64,000 nt of DNA from Brachionus rotundiformis (GCA_016802295.1 JAESIW010000207.1:2020969-2084968), one strand, 5' to 3'; numbered from the stretch's first letter, positions 1 through 12,225 are shown. Notes: generated by a model not told the origin, from the letters alone. Translations and numbers: made by a program.

Positions 1-960
1 TATATTGCTTTCGGATATTGTTTTAAATCCTGCTTTTTTAAAACAATTTAAAATTGTTTCAGAACTGACATCTGAAGATCGGTAAATTTTATTTATTGAA
101 TTTAAAAAATCAATTTCAGGCAGGTCAGCTCCTTCTTGGATATAGTTCAATTTCTCAGTAACAATCAAATTACGATATTTAATCTTAAACGACTGGATAA
201 TTCCCTGATCCATTGGTTAAATAACCGAAAAGCAGTTAGCTGGGAAATAATGTGTTTTAATATTAGTTAAGTTTATTTCTTAAGTATTTTTTATGTCATG
301 ATGGCCACTGAAGTAATCTAAGAATAATAAAATATTATGTTTTACAGATCTGAATTTCCTATCCATTTTGGCAAGCCATTCTTTGAAAAAGATTGCAGTT
401 ATCCAGGCTTTAGAATTGCTTCTATAATAAACAGGTAAATTACCTAAATTAATGAATTTATAGCACCTTGGGTTCTTACTTGACCGAATAGCAATTGGTT
501 TCAATTTTTCAGATCTATCTCAATTTGATCCTAATAGGAGTGACAATCGCTGAATTTTTTTACGCTTTTACACGGTAAACCAGAAAAAAACATAGTTTTA
601 TCAGGTCAAGCCTTGTAGAATAGACATTGAAAATATCATTTAAGCTGTACCCTTTGATTAAGTCGGGAAGAGCTATTAGCCAATTTTCAATTGTAATGGG
701 ATCGACTAAACCAGCTTCCGCATATAGTTTAAAGGTAATATAAAGCCTTTTTTTAAACCCGTTTAACCATCAATTGCTTGCTTTAAAATCAGTTTGATAG
801 TACAAACAAGGTTGCATATTTAATAGCCTGGACTTGAATCAATGGACCGTTAAGAATAATATTTTTATATGACATAACTGATTTGAACTGTTGGAAAGAT
901 TTTTTCTTTTGATTCAATCAAAATTTTGAATAAATATGAAAAAATTAATTGTTTTAGTTT
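1..960 (-). pseudogene. Decayed Tigger/pogo-like DDE transposase
   Basis: Minus-strand remnant of a Tc1/mariner-superfamily (Tigger/pogo/jerky-like) transposase, cut by the window edge. The clearest part is 504-280, with SKNPRCYKFINLGNLPVYY, a WLAKMDRKF segment and LLFLDYFSGHH, matching the first catalytic Asp strand of the Tigger DDE domain. In-frame stretches below 280 continue with FPANC, PMDQGIIQSFK and a helical tail down to base 1. Upstream (505-960) pieces resembling the Tc5-type DNA-binding region are split by stops and frameshifts, so the copy is dead. Intact relatives run about 450-600 residues. Family assignment is firm; the upstream border is not. Confidence 0.8.
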
Positions 961-1256
961 TATCTCTTGTCCATCATTAAAAGTAATGATAACTAAATAA
1001 ATAAATAAAAAAAAAAACAAGAAATCCAGTGGAAAAAAAATTTTATTCTAAGTTTTTAAACTAAATATCAAAAATAAAAAAATTATTAATAATATAAATC
1101 TAAAGGAAAAAAATATTTAAAAAGCTAATAAAAAATATCAAAATTTTGTAATCAAATGCGCACGTTTTGATTGCGAAGGATTCAGTCGAGCTTGAATCGC
1201 TTGAAACCTCAGATACTTTAACTTGAATAAAATATTATTATTAATTTTTATTTAAA
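961..1256. other. AT-rich spacer
   Basis: A-rich sequence between the transposase remnant and the next gene. I see no coding or structural signal in it. Confidence 0.5.
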
Positions 1257-2401
1257 TTAGAGGTGATTAAAAATACCTTGATAGTTGCTATTAAGGTCCA
1301 AAGAAAGACCTTCTTTTTGTGCATTTGTCTGCAAATCTGCTTTATTTGCATTCAAGTTGTCATAAATTTCTTTTCCAGCAAGATTGAAATCGTCATTTTG
1401 TCCGAATTCTCGTTCCTCTTGAATGGTTATATAAGAACCATTGGTCAATCTGAAGAGCAAAAATTAAGCATGATATTCTAAAAATAATTTAACTATTACG
1501 TTTTACTAACTAGATTTGAATTTTGACCAGTGATCTTTTTTATCACGGTTTCTAAATTAGGAAATGTATTTCCCATTACTTTTAGCATTCGTCCATTAAA
1601 TGAACTTATCTTAATGATGTCTTCTACAATTAATAATTTTTTTACCAGATTTTGTGTAATTTGTTGTTGCGTAGTATTTACATAAGTGGTTTCAGAAAAA
1701 TTTGAATTTGTTGTATTTAAATTAATATTAGTTGTCATTAAGTCATCTAAAACTGTTATATTTGTTGAGTTTGATGTTTTAATATTATCTGTCACTGATA
1801 AAGTTGTCATATTTTCAATCTCAAAAGTACCATTTATATTATTTATCGCATTTGTTGTTAATATATTCTTGCTTGTCCCATTACTTTTTAATTTACTAAC
1901 TGTTTCTCTTGAAGCTTCAGTATTGTAGAGAGTTGTTTTTATCTCTCCATTGTCGCCAATCGATGAATTATTTTCTTCGCTACTGTATCCATCTTCTCCA
2001 TCATTTGAATCATTGCTTCCATTTTCTTGAGAATTTTGTCCACTGTGTCCATCTTCTCCATCATTTGAATCATTGCTTCCATTTTCTTGAGAATTTTGTC
2101 CACTGTGTCCATCTTCTCCATCATTTGAATCATTGCTTCCATTTTCTTGAGAATTTTGTCCACTGTGTCCATCTTCTCCATCATTGGAATTGTTATCATT
2201 GTTTGAGTCACTTTGTCCATTATCAGCTGATAAACCATTTTTTTTGAGAATCAATTTGTCTGAATTAATAGCTAAGGACCTAACTAATCTTTTTTTGTTT
2301 TCCTTAGCTCCAAATGCTTGTTTGCCATTCACCGTCTGACAAAAGACACCAATGATTAAGACAAGGGCTAAAATTGCTTTTTTTTTTGTTTGATAATTCA
2401 T
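1257..2401 (-). CDS. Secreted Ser/Asn/Gly/Glu-rich repeat protein
   Basis: Two-exon model: 2401-1500 and 1449-1257, with a 50-nt GT-AG intron (donor GTAATAG, acceptor CTCTTCAG), giving 364 residues. The ATG at 2401 opens a Lys-rich start and a hydrophobic run (ILALVLIIGVFC) that reads as a signal peptide with cleavage near residue 27. Residues about 60-140 are acidic, low-complexity 20-residue repeats built around GEDGHSGQNSQENGS. The middle is Thr/Asn/Ser-rich with many N-x-S/T sequons, so it should be heavily glycosylated if secreted. No catalytic domain is visible. Without the intron the protein would stop after 301 residues. I do not recognise the family; mucin-like or matrix roles are possible but unproven. 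Confidence 0.6.
1984..2195. repeat. 60-bp tandem repeat inside a coding exon
   Basis: The 60-bp unit is repeated about 3.5 times; the units at 2041-2100 and 2101-2160 are identical and the 1981-2040 unit differs only at its first bases. The period is a multiple of three, so the secreted protein keeps its frame and repeats 20 residues. Confidence 0.95.
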
Positions 2402-3105
2402 TTTTAATTTAGCTTTTTCAGAATCTTGTTGATCTCATTTATTTATATTTAAAATTTTTTTATCTATTTTAACAGTTCGATGAGCAAACAATTTTAACAA
2501 AATCATGAATTTAAAAAAATATCTTGAATTTACATTAACTATTGTATATTTCACATAATGATCAATTTTAAATTAAGAAGCCTTGCTATTGTTTTCTATA
2601 TTTAGTATCAAATTAATTGACTTTTCCTGATTTTTATCAATTTTATTAATACGATTAAATCGAGACAAACTTTTATATTAGACTTTATTAAACAAATTTA
2701 AAATAAATTAAATTTAATATGTATAATTTGGTTTTAAATTATTAAGATTTTGAGTCGTTGTTTTTCTGTCTATCGTGAAGAAATTTTCAAAACAAATGTA
2801 TATTTAATTATTCTGTTTGATATAAAATTTTATATTTTAACATTTTTTATAAAATTAAAACTATCCATATTTTAACTATAGGCAAATAATTTAAAACACT
2901 TTCAGTCACCAAAATTTTAATTGAGAAATTTTAAACATTATTATATTTCTAAATATTTGATTAATTTTAAATGAACATTAATAACATTTTGTAAAAATTG
3001 GTATATTAAAGCTTGTAAAATAGAAAAAAGTATTAAAAAATAATTTAATAACAATAAGAATTTTTTTTTATTTAATAAATTAATATAAAAAAATAAATTT
3101 TATAT
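2402..3105. other. Intergenic, AT-rich
   Basis: Very AT-rich spacer between two minus-strand genes. It should hold the promoter of the repeat protein and the 3' end of the PDZ gene, but I cannot place either; no ORF or repeat is evident. Confidence 0.5.
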
Positions 3106-4641
3106 TTAATTTCGCTCTATCAAAATTTTTAAATCATGTTTTTCTTTTTTCTTAAGTATAAGCTGTACTAGACCATCGTAATCCAAATTTTCCACATTTG
3201 TTCCCGAAACTTGTATGATTCTATCATTATTCTTTAAATTGCTTTTTTCAGCTGGTGAACCTGGTTCAACTTCTCTCACTTTAAATATACCCCGAGTCGA
3301 CTTAGAAGACTCAATACCAAATCCAAGACTTTCTTCATAAACATTAAATACACATAAATGTTTGTTAAAGTATTTAAATTTTCTGTCACTATCTCTTAAT
3401 TTTTCTGAATATTCTATAGAAAAAAAATAAAACAATAAGTTTAAAATAAGAGATAAACTTTTACCGTAATCGGAGCAGATGTGGTTATTATTGATTGATG
3501 AGGCTTTTGCTAGTTTATCATCTAGAGAAGAGAAGAACTCCGTGTTTTCCATGGTAATTAAATTTGATGAAGAAAAACTCTTTTTCTTATATTTGAAATA
3601 CAAATATCCATCTTTGCTTATTGCCAAAATTTCCACTTGACCATTAGCCTTTGATTCTGAAAGCATTTTTCTGACTTTATTTCGATTCAAGCGGCGTATA
3701 TTCTTTTTGTTTATTTCGATTATCACATCAGTGGGACGTAGATTGGCAGCGTAGGCAGGCGACTCTGGATCCACTGAAAATATGGTATATTTGGGCACAA
3801 TTTGAGAATTAAGTGTAAAACCAAATCCCTCCTCATATTCAGGAATTAATTGAACCACACAGCGCTTGAACTTCGGCGATTCAGATTGACCAATTGTAGA
3901 TAAATTAGAAGAGATAGTGGGCAAATTAGCTTGTGAATGATCTTAATAAATAAATAAATTATTTAATAATTTATTTTATTCATTTTCTTGTTACCATCTT
4001 TTAATTGACTTTTTGTTTCTCTTTGATTAGTATTTTCTTTAATTGGACTTATTCTATCTATTTGTCCATTATTTAATTCAAATGAAGAAACACTAGATAG
4101 ATCTTCGTTATCAAGAATAGTTTTCTTATCTGATAATTGTTTGGTTTTGGACAGACCAAGTTGATTTTTGCCTGATTCAATTCTCAAAACTTCCATTTTT
4201 AAAGTTCTATTTTCGCATATGTCTTGTAGAATAGATAAAGTCTCAGAAAAGCTTTTTCCAGAGACATCTTTGTCATTTATTTTGATTATTAAATCATTTG
4301 GTTTAAGACCAGCTTTTTCAGATGGTGAATTCGGTTCCACTATTGACACCATTTGAGGACTGAATTCAACCGATTGTACTGAAAAGCCAAAACTATCATC
4401 TCTAATGCCACGAACCAAATTTAATATTTTTGTCACTCGATTCTGGTCTTTTTAAATTAAATTAGAACTAGAAAAAAAGTTATAAAACAGATAAATTAAT
4501 TGTGAAAAGATAAAACATCCTTCCATTTAACTTAATAGATTATTGGTAGAGAATTTAAATTAATTTGTAATTAATAAAATTTCAAGAAAACTATTTTATT
4601 AATTTTTAAACAATATCTTGATTAAAGTGATCACCATATAA

Positions 4642-4688
<47 letters not shown>

Positions 4689-5554
4689 ATATACGTCTTG
4701 ATTATATAAAAGATACTAAAACTAAACTAAGATCGAATTTACAACCGAACTGTGGTCATATAGTACCAAAAGATATTTATAATTTTATTTTATATGAGAT
4801 TAATGGAGAAAATATAAAAATTTTATTTTTGATAAACGATCAATTTTAACTTACATATATCCTCTTCGTCCGAATCTTTGATTTTTTTATGTCCAGTTTT
4901 AGCCATGACTATACGATTATACTCGTCCTGATCGGCTATTACCAGTAAATCGATTTGCTTTCCCAATGAGTCAAATACTTCATCCACTTGGTAGTTTTCC
5001 ATTTGATAAATTTGCTTACCATTTACCTCTAATATGATATCATTGTTTCTTAGACCAGCTTTGTAAGCCGCGAGACCTGGCCGAACATTCCAAGCAACAT
5101 ATTTTATTCCAAGCTTAATAAATTTATATGAAAAGCCAATGTGGTCATTTATCCTCTGACGAACATAGGAAATTAGTCTTGGTTGTTTAGTGTCAAGAGA
5201 TGAATCTTTAGATTTAGAAAGCTCCATACGTGACACTTGTAGTTTCAAAAATTCATTTTGGTATGAATTAGTTATTAGGTTGTTTATCTTTGCCAAGCGT
5301 TCACCGAAAACATTTTGATCATTAACACTTAGAATAACATCGCCAATTTCAAGACCAGAGTTTTTTGCAGAAGAGTTTGGTTCAAATTCTGCAATCAAAT
5401 TCATGCCCATTTCATTTTGCTTTAAAACTAAGCCAAGTTTTCTGCAATTTGGACTTGGACGAATTCGGTATGTCCGAATTTGGTCAAGGGAAGCTTTTGA
5501 AATATTCAATAGAAGAGATTAGCTGAGACAAGATTAAAAATTACTTGCAGACAT
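3106..5554 (-). CDS. Five-PDZ scaffold protein (PDZK1/NHERF3-like)
   Basis: Five exons: 5554-5545, 5493-4855, 4447-3995, 3941-3465, 3413-3106, joining to 628 residues. Introns are 51, 407, 53 and 51 nt; the last keeps the frame and could be read through. The ATG at 5554 with a 10-nt first exon was chosen because its phase fits and the acceptor at 5494 is good. Five PDZ domains are seen, with carboxylate-loop motifs KLGLVL, HIGFSY, SFGFSV, GFGFTL and SLGFGI, at roughly residues 12-95, 115-200, 220-305, 395-480 and 540-628. Such proteins hold transporters and channels at the apical membrane. There is no ezrin-binding tail, so PDZK1/NHERF3 type is closer than NHERF1/2; those usually have four PDZ domains. 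Confidence 0.8.
4641..4691. repeat. (AAAT)n microsatellite in an intron
   Basis: About 12 tandem AAAT/ATAA units inside the 407-nt second intron of the PDZ gene. Confidence 0.95.
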
Positions 5555-6369
5555 TAGTTTAGAGATCTTGTCAATACAAATTTATCTTTACCAAGACCAA
5601 TTCTACTTTTTTAAATTTTATTAATTTTTTTCTTTCAAGATAAAAATTTTTAATTTATCACTTAATTAAATTTCGTAATAGAAAAAATTTAAACCCAAAA
5701 GTTTTGATTATATTCTTGAAATAGCACATATATATTAATTTAAGTGAAATTATAATTTTCAATTTAGAATTATCTCCTTAATCATTAGCCAATGATAAAA
5801 AAAAACGCTTTTTTTAAAGTCCTATGACTTAAAAATTATATATCTCCAAATTTTTTTTATTTATAAGCTCAATTAAAGTGAACATCTTAGATAGATCAGT
5901 ATAATTATTTTCTAATCTAAAAATTTTTAGTCAAACAATTAGAAATTTTTTATCTCCGATTCATATTGTATACAAAAACCATATTTTATTTTGTTTAAGA
6001 ATCTAAATCGAACAAAATAGATAGCTAAATTAATATATAAACATTAGGCTTTAATATAAAGAAATTCAAGTTTGATTTTTTTAGATTAATTTTAAAATAC
6101 TATCTAAATGATCAAAATTTTTAAAATAATTTTTTTATTAAAATTAAAGCCTTTAGTTTTAAATTAGAACTTTTTTCAAAGAAGTCAATTAATTTAAAAG
6201 ATAAAAAGATTAAATAAACAAGACGTGGCGCACTTGTTTAAGTATGAATAATAAAAAATTAGTTTGATTTAAGAGCCAGATAAAGTAAGACTTTTCTTTA
6301 AAGCAAAAATAATAGTTGAAGACAAAAACAGTTTTTACAAATTTATTTTACAAATGACTAAAAATAAAA
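5555..6369. other. Intergenic, AT-rich
   Basis: Spacer between the PDZ gene start and the 3' end of the transporter gene. No ORF, RNA or repeat that I can support. Confidence 0.5.
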
Positions 6370-9004
6370 TTAAAATTTTGTAGATCCTTGTCTCATGAGA
6401 TAGATCTTTTGAATTAATTGCTGGTTAAAATTTTCCATTGATGGTTTACTTGGTTCCAAATCATAGAGACACTCCTCTGATTTATTTTTAACATAAGCAG
6501 AATCTTCTTCGTACAATGGATTTAATTTGCCAGATCTGCACATGCTTTCCGAGTTGATTTTTTCAATTATGTCTTTGGCAAAGATGCTTTCTTCAATGTC
6601 AATGTCCTGAATCATGGAGCTCTCATCGTACGAAAGATAATTATTGCTCTGTTCGACGATTATGTCGTTTGGTTTAATTTCAATAATGTTTAGGATAAAT
6701 TGATTTGATTTAGGCGTACTGGTACCATGTGAGTATGAGTATGTTTTGACTTCTTTGTTTGGCAAATAGTGGCTCAAATTAAAACTAAAACTTGTTTGTT
6801 CTGGCAAAAAGAAAGGCAGAATGCAAACGAGTGAACTCATTATCCCAAGGAATATTTTGGCTTCTGGTGATGGCAGCGAGCTGACTTTGAACACATAAAT
6901 TGATAGCATTTCACTCAAATGCTTTATGGAAAGAAAGAAGCTTAGAGATGAGCATCGAATTTCGCAAGGAAACAGCTCACAGACAAACAAGATGAGGACA
7001 TTTATAGATGAGGAGAGCATTACTTTGGCAAATATGTTCATAATTAGTTTAATTATTTCGTTGGTGGAATTTTTAGCAGTCATGAGTGAAGAGCCCAAAT
7101 AGAACAAACTTCCTAAAAATATTGCCATACTCAATGGTACTCTTTTACCAAAGCTTAAATAAAAATTATTTAATATAATTATTTGTAATTAAATTAAGCT
7201 AAATTTCTATCTTACTTTAAAATAACAAGTGATAATATTAGGTTAAATATGCCAATGATGAAATTTAAACTGATTTCAGAGGTCAGTCTATCATCGGTAA
7301 AGTGAAAATTTTCTTGACTATTAAAAAAAGACAGCAAAGATGTTAATGACCATAACAAAACAAAAAAACTGATTATTCGACGCAATGTGGGCTGAAATGA
7401 CTCAATATCTAATCTATCATCCGATAGTTTGTCCAGTGATTTAATATGAGCCAAATTAAAGCTGGTACCATTCGATGTTTGTAGAATTTTGTAGCAAATG
7501 GACTGAGCTTTTTTCAAATTTCCTCTTATAACAAGCCATTTGAACGATTCCTTTATCATCCTTTAATAAAAATTAATTTTGAATTTTTTCTATCTAAATG
7601 TTAACAATTATTTTTAAATTAAGATGCAGTAAATTATTTTTTTAAATTTAAGTTTAATCCAAATATTTATCATTTTTAATTAATTAAATCTTATTGAAAA
7701 TAAAATATGAAAAAAAATAATATTTTTCTCAATGAAAATAGATAAGCATCAAAATATTTTAGAAGATTTTAAATTTTAGTTGGGAAAACTTGCATAGATT
7801 AAGAGATAAATATCTAAGTTACCATGGATATACGAAAGCAATTGCTGCCAGCAGACTTCCAGTTAGCTGTAAATATCTCCAATCATTGATATATTTGGTC
7901 ATTAGTGACACAAAAATGTTCGTAAAAGGACCAAGGGCAACAAATGCAACACAGTACAAATTTCGACTATTGGCACTAATTATGGTCTCGAAAAGCAACA
8001 CATAGGACACAATATAACAACCCTATTTAAAGATAATTAACAAAGAAATAAAAGTTATTTTTGTTATTTACCTGAACTAGAGCAGCTATTACAAAGCGAA
8101 TGGCCAAGAAAAGTCTGTATCCATTGACCATTGAAATCAGAGAGCCTATTATGCCGGACATGTACAGAGTGATTAGATAAATGTTCTTGCGTCCAACATA
8201 ATCGGCCAAAATGGACAAGAATATGGCACCAATTATTTTTCCACTCAAAAAGCTCATTTGAGCATAAGCAATTGTTACAATTGAGGAGTGCAAATTTTCA
8301 CAAGTTATGTTCCACTTGACCAAAACATTGGTCTGATAATCTTCTTCAAGGAAAATTTCTTCCAACTCTTGGTACTCAAGCTGGGAGCGAATTCGTCGCG
8401 CCGAGCTAATCAGAGATTTTTTGTACAAATCATTGTCACATATTAAAACAATATTCGAGTAGGGTATTCGATAATACAATTGTTTTTTTATGCTATTTAG
8501 AACTTTTGGCGAATTGATGGTAATCATGTTTAAATATTTGGTGTAATTTTTTGCCATGCATTCAGTCTCACTAAGGTACTTAATGGTAATGTTATTAAGA
8601 CTTTGCTTTTTGTGCAGTTCGTCCAACAAATTAATTTCCTTGAGAAATTTCTCAAGCCTATTTGAATTGGGCAGTCCATACGGAAACAATTTATTTAGGA
8701 GCATTGTTTGGTTCTCATTAAGAGTGTTGAATATTAAGGCAGTTGAGTCGGAACATGAATCGTTCATCTTTAAAATTTGCAGATCAAAATATCTCAGATG
8801 GAACTGAATGGGCAGAATGGTCAAGCCGAGTAGAACAAAGATCACAGGTAGATATAAATATGACTTGTAGTTCACTCGGATCATTCTGTGATCGCTTGAT
8901 GCTGACTGTGGACTCTTTGGCTCCTCAGGCTCATTCAGAAATGCCTTTATTTTGTTTATTTTGTAAATTAGCCGGTCCGGATTGTCACTGTATATGTTGT
9001 TCAT
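6370..9004 (-). CDS. SLC22-like organic ion transporter (MFS)
   Basis: Four exons: 9004-8072, 8022-7823, 7560-7216, 7153-6370; introns 49, 262 and 62 nt; 753 residues. Signatures of the SLC22 branch of the major facilitator superfamily are LADYVGRKN after TM2, the ESFKWLVIRGN loop after TM6, FGKRVPLSM and, near TM11, ELFPCEIRCSSL. It should be a 12-TM plasma-membrane transporter of organic cations, anions or carnitine-type substrates; the substrate cannot be read. Two parts are unusual: the loop between TM1 and TM2 is about 180 residues with several N-glycosylation sequons, and the cytoplasmic tail is about 120 residues. SLC22 proteins are normally near 550 residues. The usual N-terminal motif before TM1 is not obvious, so a further upstream exon is possible. 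Confidence 0.8.
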
Positions 9005-9980
9005 TTTATAATGGTCACTATTTTCATATTTTTGACCACATTTACCTTAAGATTCTGCTTGGGAAAAAGACAATAGTTTTAATTTTAATCTATTTTCTCT
9101 AGCATGGAGTTTTTTTATGAATATAAGATAACAAAGGTGGATGTTTGATGTAAAAAAAAAGTAAATATTTGAACGATAGGACTCTTTTATTTGAGAAAAT
9201 CAAAATATAAATAAAAATCCTAGGGATTTAGATCAATTTATCAAATAAGTTTTGTAAATAAGCTTTATTCTAGAGACTAGAGATTGATGAAGAACTTTTT
9301 TTCTTAAATTCATTGTGCTAATCACCCCCTAAGTATTCTTTTTTAATTTAAATATTAATAAAACAAAGATAGGTAGTAATGAATTTGAGTCAAGATTTGC
9401 AATTAGATGTTTGCTTTTTAATTGTTTGGACGCTGGATTAAATTTACATAGCTCAATCAAGTTCTTATCGATTCCTTGATAATAAATTATGCAATGGACA
9501 TGGATTAGCTGGATTTTGTTCGATATTTTATTATATAAAATAGATGTTTTTTTTTACAGATAAATATATAAATTTAGAATTTTTAAAAAGCCAAAACAAT
9601 TGTCTATTTGATTACCAATTAACTTTATAAGTTAGGAGTTCTATGGTATCTATCTTAAAATACAAAAAAATACCTTTAAATATAAAAAAAGCATTTTGAT
9701 ATAAATTTTCATATAAAAATACTTTAAAACCATCAATGTTTGAGTGCACATAAAATTGTTTTATGAAAAATTATAGATAAACTTTGAAAAAAAGAGGTTA
9801 AATGTTGCTTCTGATATTGGTACTATGAATTGCGCTTCCTTAAATGGTAAATCATTTGGTAAATTTCTTATAGAGTTTGTTTTTGGTTGTTCAGCTAAAA
9901 TTGGTTAATTTCTTAAGAGAAAAATTTTAAACAAGAAAAGTTCTAATCTTGGCAAATGTCTCTGATGGAAGCTGAAAAAT
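9005..9980. other. Intergenic, AT-rich
   Basis: Spacer between divergently arranged genes. An ORF opposite the transporter exon (8743-9102) is its shadow. No independent feature seen. Confidence 0.5.
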
Positions 9981-10184
9981 TTGCATTTTTATAAGAATTC
10001 ATTTCCAGCAACTGGATTATCACAAATAAAGGTCATTATTGGAAATAGAACTAACATAAAAATAATCTTTTTCTCAGGAGCAGATAATGGTCAGTCAATT
10101 CAGACAATTATGAATTATTTGACTTATGTTAAAATTTGTAATCAATTTAATTTCAATTACATATTTTGCAATAAAATCTATTAA
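9981..10184 (+). pseudogene. Fragment duplicated from the HtrL/YibB-like gene
   Basis: Bases about 10103-10136 repeat about 34 nt of the gene at 11400-11433, encoding QTIMNYLTYVK. The surrounding short open frame has no other match and no start context. It is either a broken copy of the 3' part of the gene or a stray exon of a lost paralogue. Confidence 0.55.
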
Positions 10185-10613
10185 ATATGAAGAAATTTTA
10201 GAAAAACTTAACAAATTTTTAAGCAATGGATACTCAAAAAGAATCAAAATCTTCTAAAGCTTTTAAATAATTTTGAAATTAAGTATTTTAAAAAATATGT
10301 TTAAAGAGAGGATCGATCTATTTGAGACCATTTTCTTTTGAAGAATATTTATTATTTGCTTAAAATAGATAATTTTGAAATCTCATATAATATAAATATA
10401 TTTAATTTTCTAGTATTAAATACTATTGATTGAAATATATATTCAATTAACTTTTTTCTAAGATTATTTGAATTTTTCTAGTATTCTTTCCTGCATTTAT
10501 TTTGACTTAAATACTAAAACAATATGAAATAAAATTTAACCAAGATATTTTATTTGAGTTTATCTTTTTGGTTAAAATAAATTTGACAAGATAAATTATA
10601 TTGTATCATATAA
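10185..10613. other. Upstream region of the HtrL/YibB-like gene
   Basis: AT-rich, no ORF; should contain the promoter of the gene at 10614, but no element can be named. Confidence 0.4.
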
Positions 10614-11573
10614 ATGAAAATACACGTTAAACTAATAATTTTATTAATACTGATTTTCCTTTACTTTATTTTCTTGAGTCATACCAACTATTCAAAATCT
10701 GTCAATTTATTAGAAGAACCTTCATATGTTATTACCTGGAAAAATTATGTCACAATAGTAACAATTTATTTTAATTTGTCCAAGAGTAAACACAGCAAAA
10801 ATAAATATGAAAATTGGACACAAAAATTCATGAAAAGTGTAGCTGCACCTGTGCTAATCCACACAGACAATTCATCTTTGGACTTTTTGAAAAATCTAGT
10901 GAAACAAAATAATGTCACGGCACAATTTGTTTTGTTCAAAGATGTGTGGGATCTCTTTTATCAAATAGAACAATGGAGAAAACGCAATTACATTCAAAAC
11001 TATCAAAATCAGCAATGGAATCTGGATCCTGAAAAGTCTTTTCACAATCCAAGTTTGTATGCCATTTGGAATTCAAAGCATTATGTAATGAAAATCTCAT
11101 CTATCAATAATCCATTCAAATCAAAATTTTTTATTTATACTGATATTGGTGCATGGCGCGGGCCAATACTTAAAAACTGGCCAGACATTGATTTTACTAA
11201 AAAATTAGATAAAATTTTGCAAGACAGAATTCTTTATGGACAGATAAATAAGGTCAATATGGAAAAAGTTAATCCACTTGGTAATATAATCGAGGGAACA
11301 TTTTTTGCTGGAAGCAAAAAAGCTATCGATCAAGCTACTGAAGTGTTTTATTCAATTCATGATGAAATGTTTGATAAGGGACTATTCATCGGAAAAGATC
11401 AGACAATTATGAATTATTTGACTTATGTTAAAAAATTCAAATATGTTATGAAGCTAAGAACTTGGGAAATCAAGTGTTCCTCAAATTATAACCAATGGTT
11501 TTTTTATCAATATTTTTTTGCTGATATCAGACAATATCCTTGTTCAAATGATAAATTTTCTCTACTATTTTGA
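10614..11573 (+). CDS. HtrL/YibB-family type II membrane protein
   Basis: Single-exon gene, 319 residues. Residues 7-21 form one hydrophobic segment after a short basic start, typical of a type II Golgi or ER protein with a lumenal C-terminal domain. The body matches the HtrL_YibB family pattern: an NKYENWTQKF segment, VLIHTDNSS, SLYAIWNSKHYVM, NPFKSKFFIYTDIGAWR and a late GKDQTIMNYLTY. The FIYTDIGAWR strand, with its Asp, resembles the acidic motif of nucleotide-sugar glycosyltransferases, so a transferase role is plausible; the family function is not established. Lack of introns in an intron-rich neighbourhood may reflect retrocopying or bacterial origin. A short duplicated fragment lies 0.5 kb upstream. 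Confidence 0.7.
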   Translation: MKIHVKLIILLILIFLYFIFLSHTNYSKSVNLLEEPSYVITWKNYVTIVTIYFNLSKSKHSKNKYENWTQKFMKSVAAPVLIHTDNSSLDFLKNLVKQNNVTAQFVLFKDVWDLFYQIEQWRKRNYIQNYQNQQWNLDPEKSFHNPSLYAIWNSKHYVMKISSINNPFKSKFFIYTDIGAWRGPILKNWPDIDFTKKLDKILQDRILYGQINKVNMEKVNPLGNIIEGTFFAGSKKAIDQATEVFYSIHDEMFDKGLFIGKDQTIMNYLTYVKKFKYVMKLRTWEIKCSSNYNQWFFYQYFFADIRQYPCSNDKFSLLF

Positions 11574-11649
11574 ATAATTGAATTTAGATTTAAAACATTA
11601 TTAATATAAATTATTTCTAAATTTTCTTTTTAGAAAAGAGAAGCAAATA
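11574..11649. other. 3' flank of the HtrL/YibB-like gene
   Basis: AT-rich short spacer with no feature beyond the presumed 3' end. Confidence 0.4.
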
Positions 11650-12225
11650 AATCATATGATTTTTTTATTGTTGGCGGATCTGTAAGCTTAGGCTGACTCT
11701 AATCCCTGGTCATATTGGACCCTTCATACTAGTTATAATTTGTAACTAGTCTTGTTGCTAGAATTAGATTTAAACTAAACTCGTAGTTACTAGGCTGTAT
11801 TCATAACTAATAATTGATTAGAACTTGGAGACAATTTAGAAAATTAAAATATAATCTCTTATATATCCTTTGAATATAATTCTATACTATATAATGACAT
11901 TACTTAATACGACTCCCTGCGGTCAAGAAGCAATGTCCTAATTGCTTATCCGCCCCAGTCTGTACTGTAGTAGTTCGGATGTCCTACTTTCAGTGTAGCA
12001 GCGATCAGAATCACCGCCATAACACTCCAGCATAGGACTTACCCATTTAGTCCTATCCGACTAGCCGAGTCTGTCATATCCAGCGCCCTCAATGTTGCCC
12101 TTTCTAAACTCTTGCCACGTTACTAGCCTATATCTGACTTTTCTCCCAATCATTAATGGTTTCCGCTGTACTCTTATTGGATTCATGTCTACTCCCTGGT
12201 CATATTGGACCTTTCATACTACCTT
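11650..12225. repeat. GC-richer repeat island with direct repeats
   Basis: Composition changes sharply from the AT-rich flanks. A 29-bp sequence starting TCCCTGGTCATATTGGACC at 11703-11731 recurs at 12193-12221 with one mismatch, 490 bp apart in the same orientation. No long ORF in either strand. It resembles a non-autonomous or LTR-type transposable element fragment, but I cannot name the family. Confidence 0.6.

Noticed and set aside
1909..2247. 112- and 99-residue frames over the 60-bp repeat
   Set aside because: They are shadows produced because the repeat period is a multiple of three; the signal-peptide frame is the real one.
8743..9102. 119-residue plus-strand frame with CHCICC
   Set aside because: Antisense to the first SLC22 exon, whose protein is conserved.
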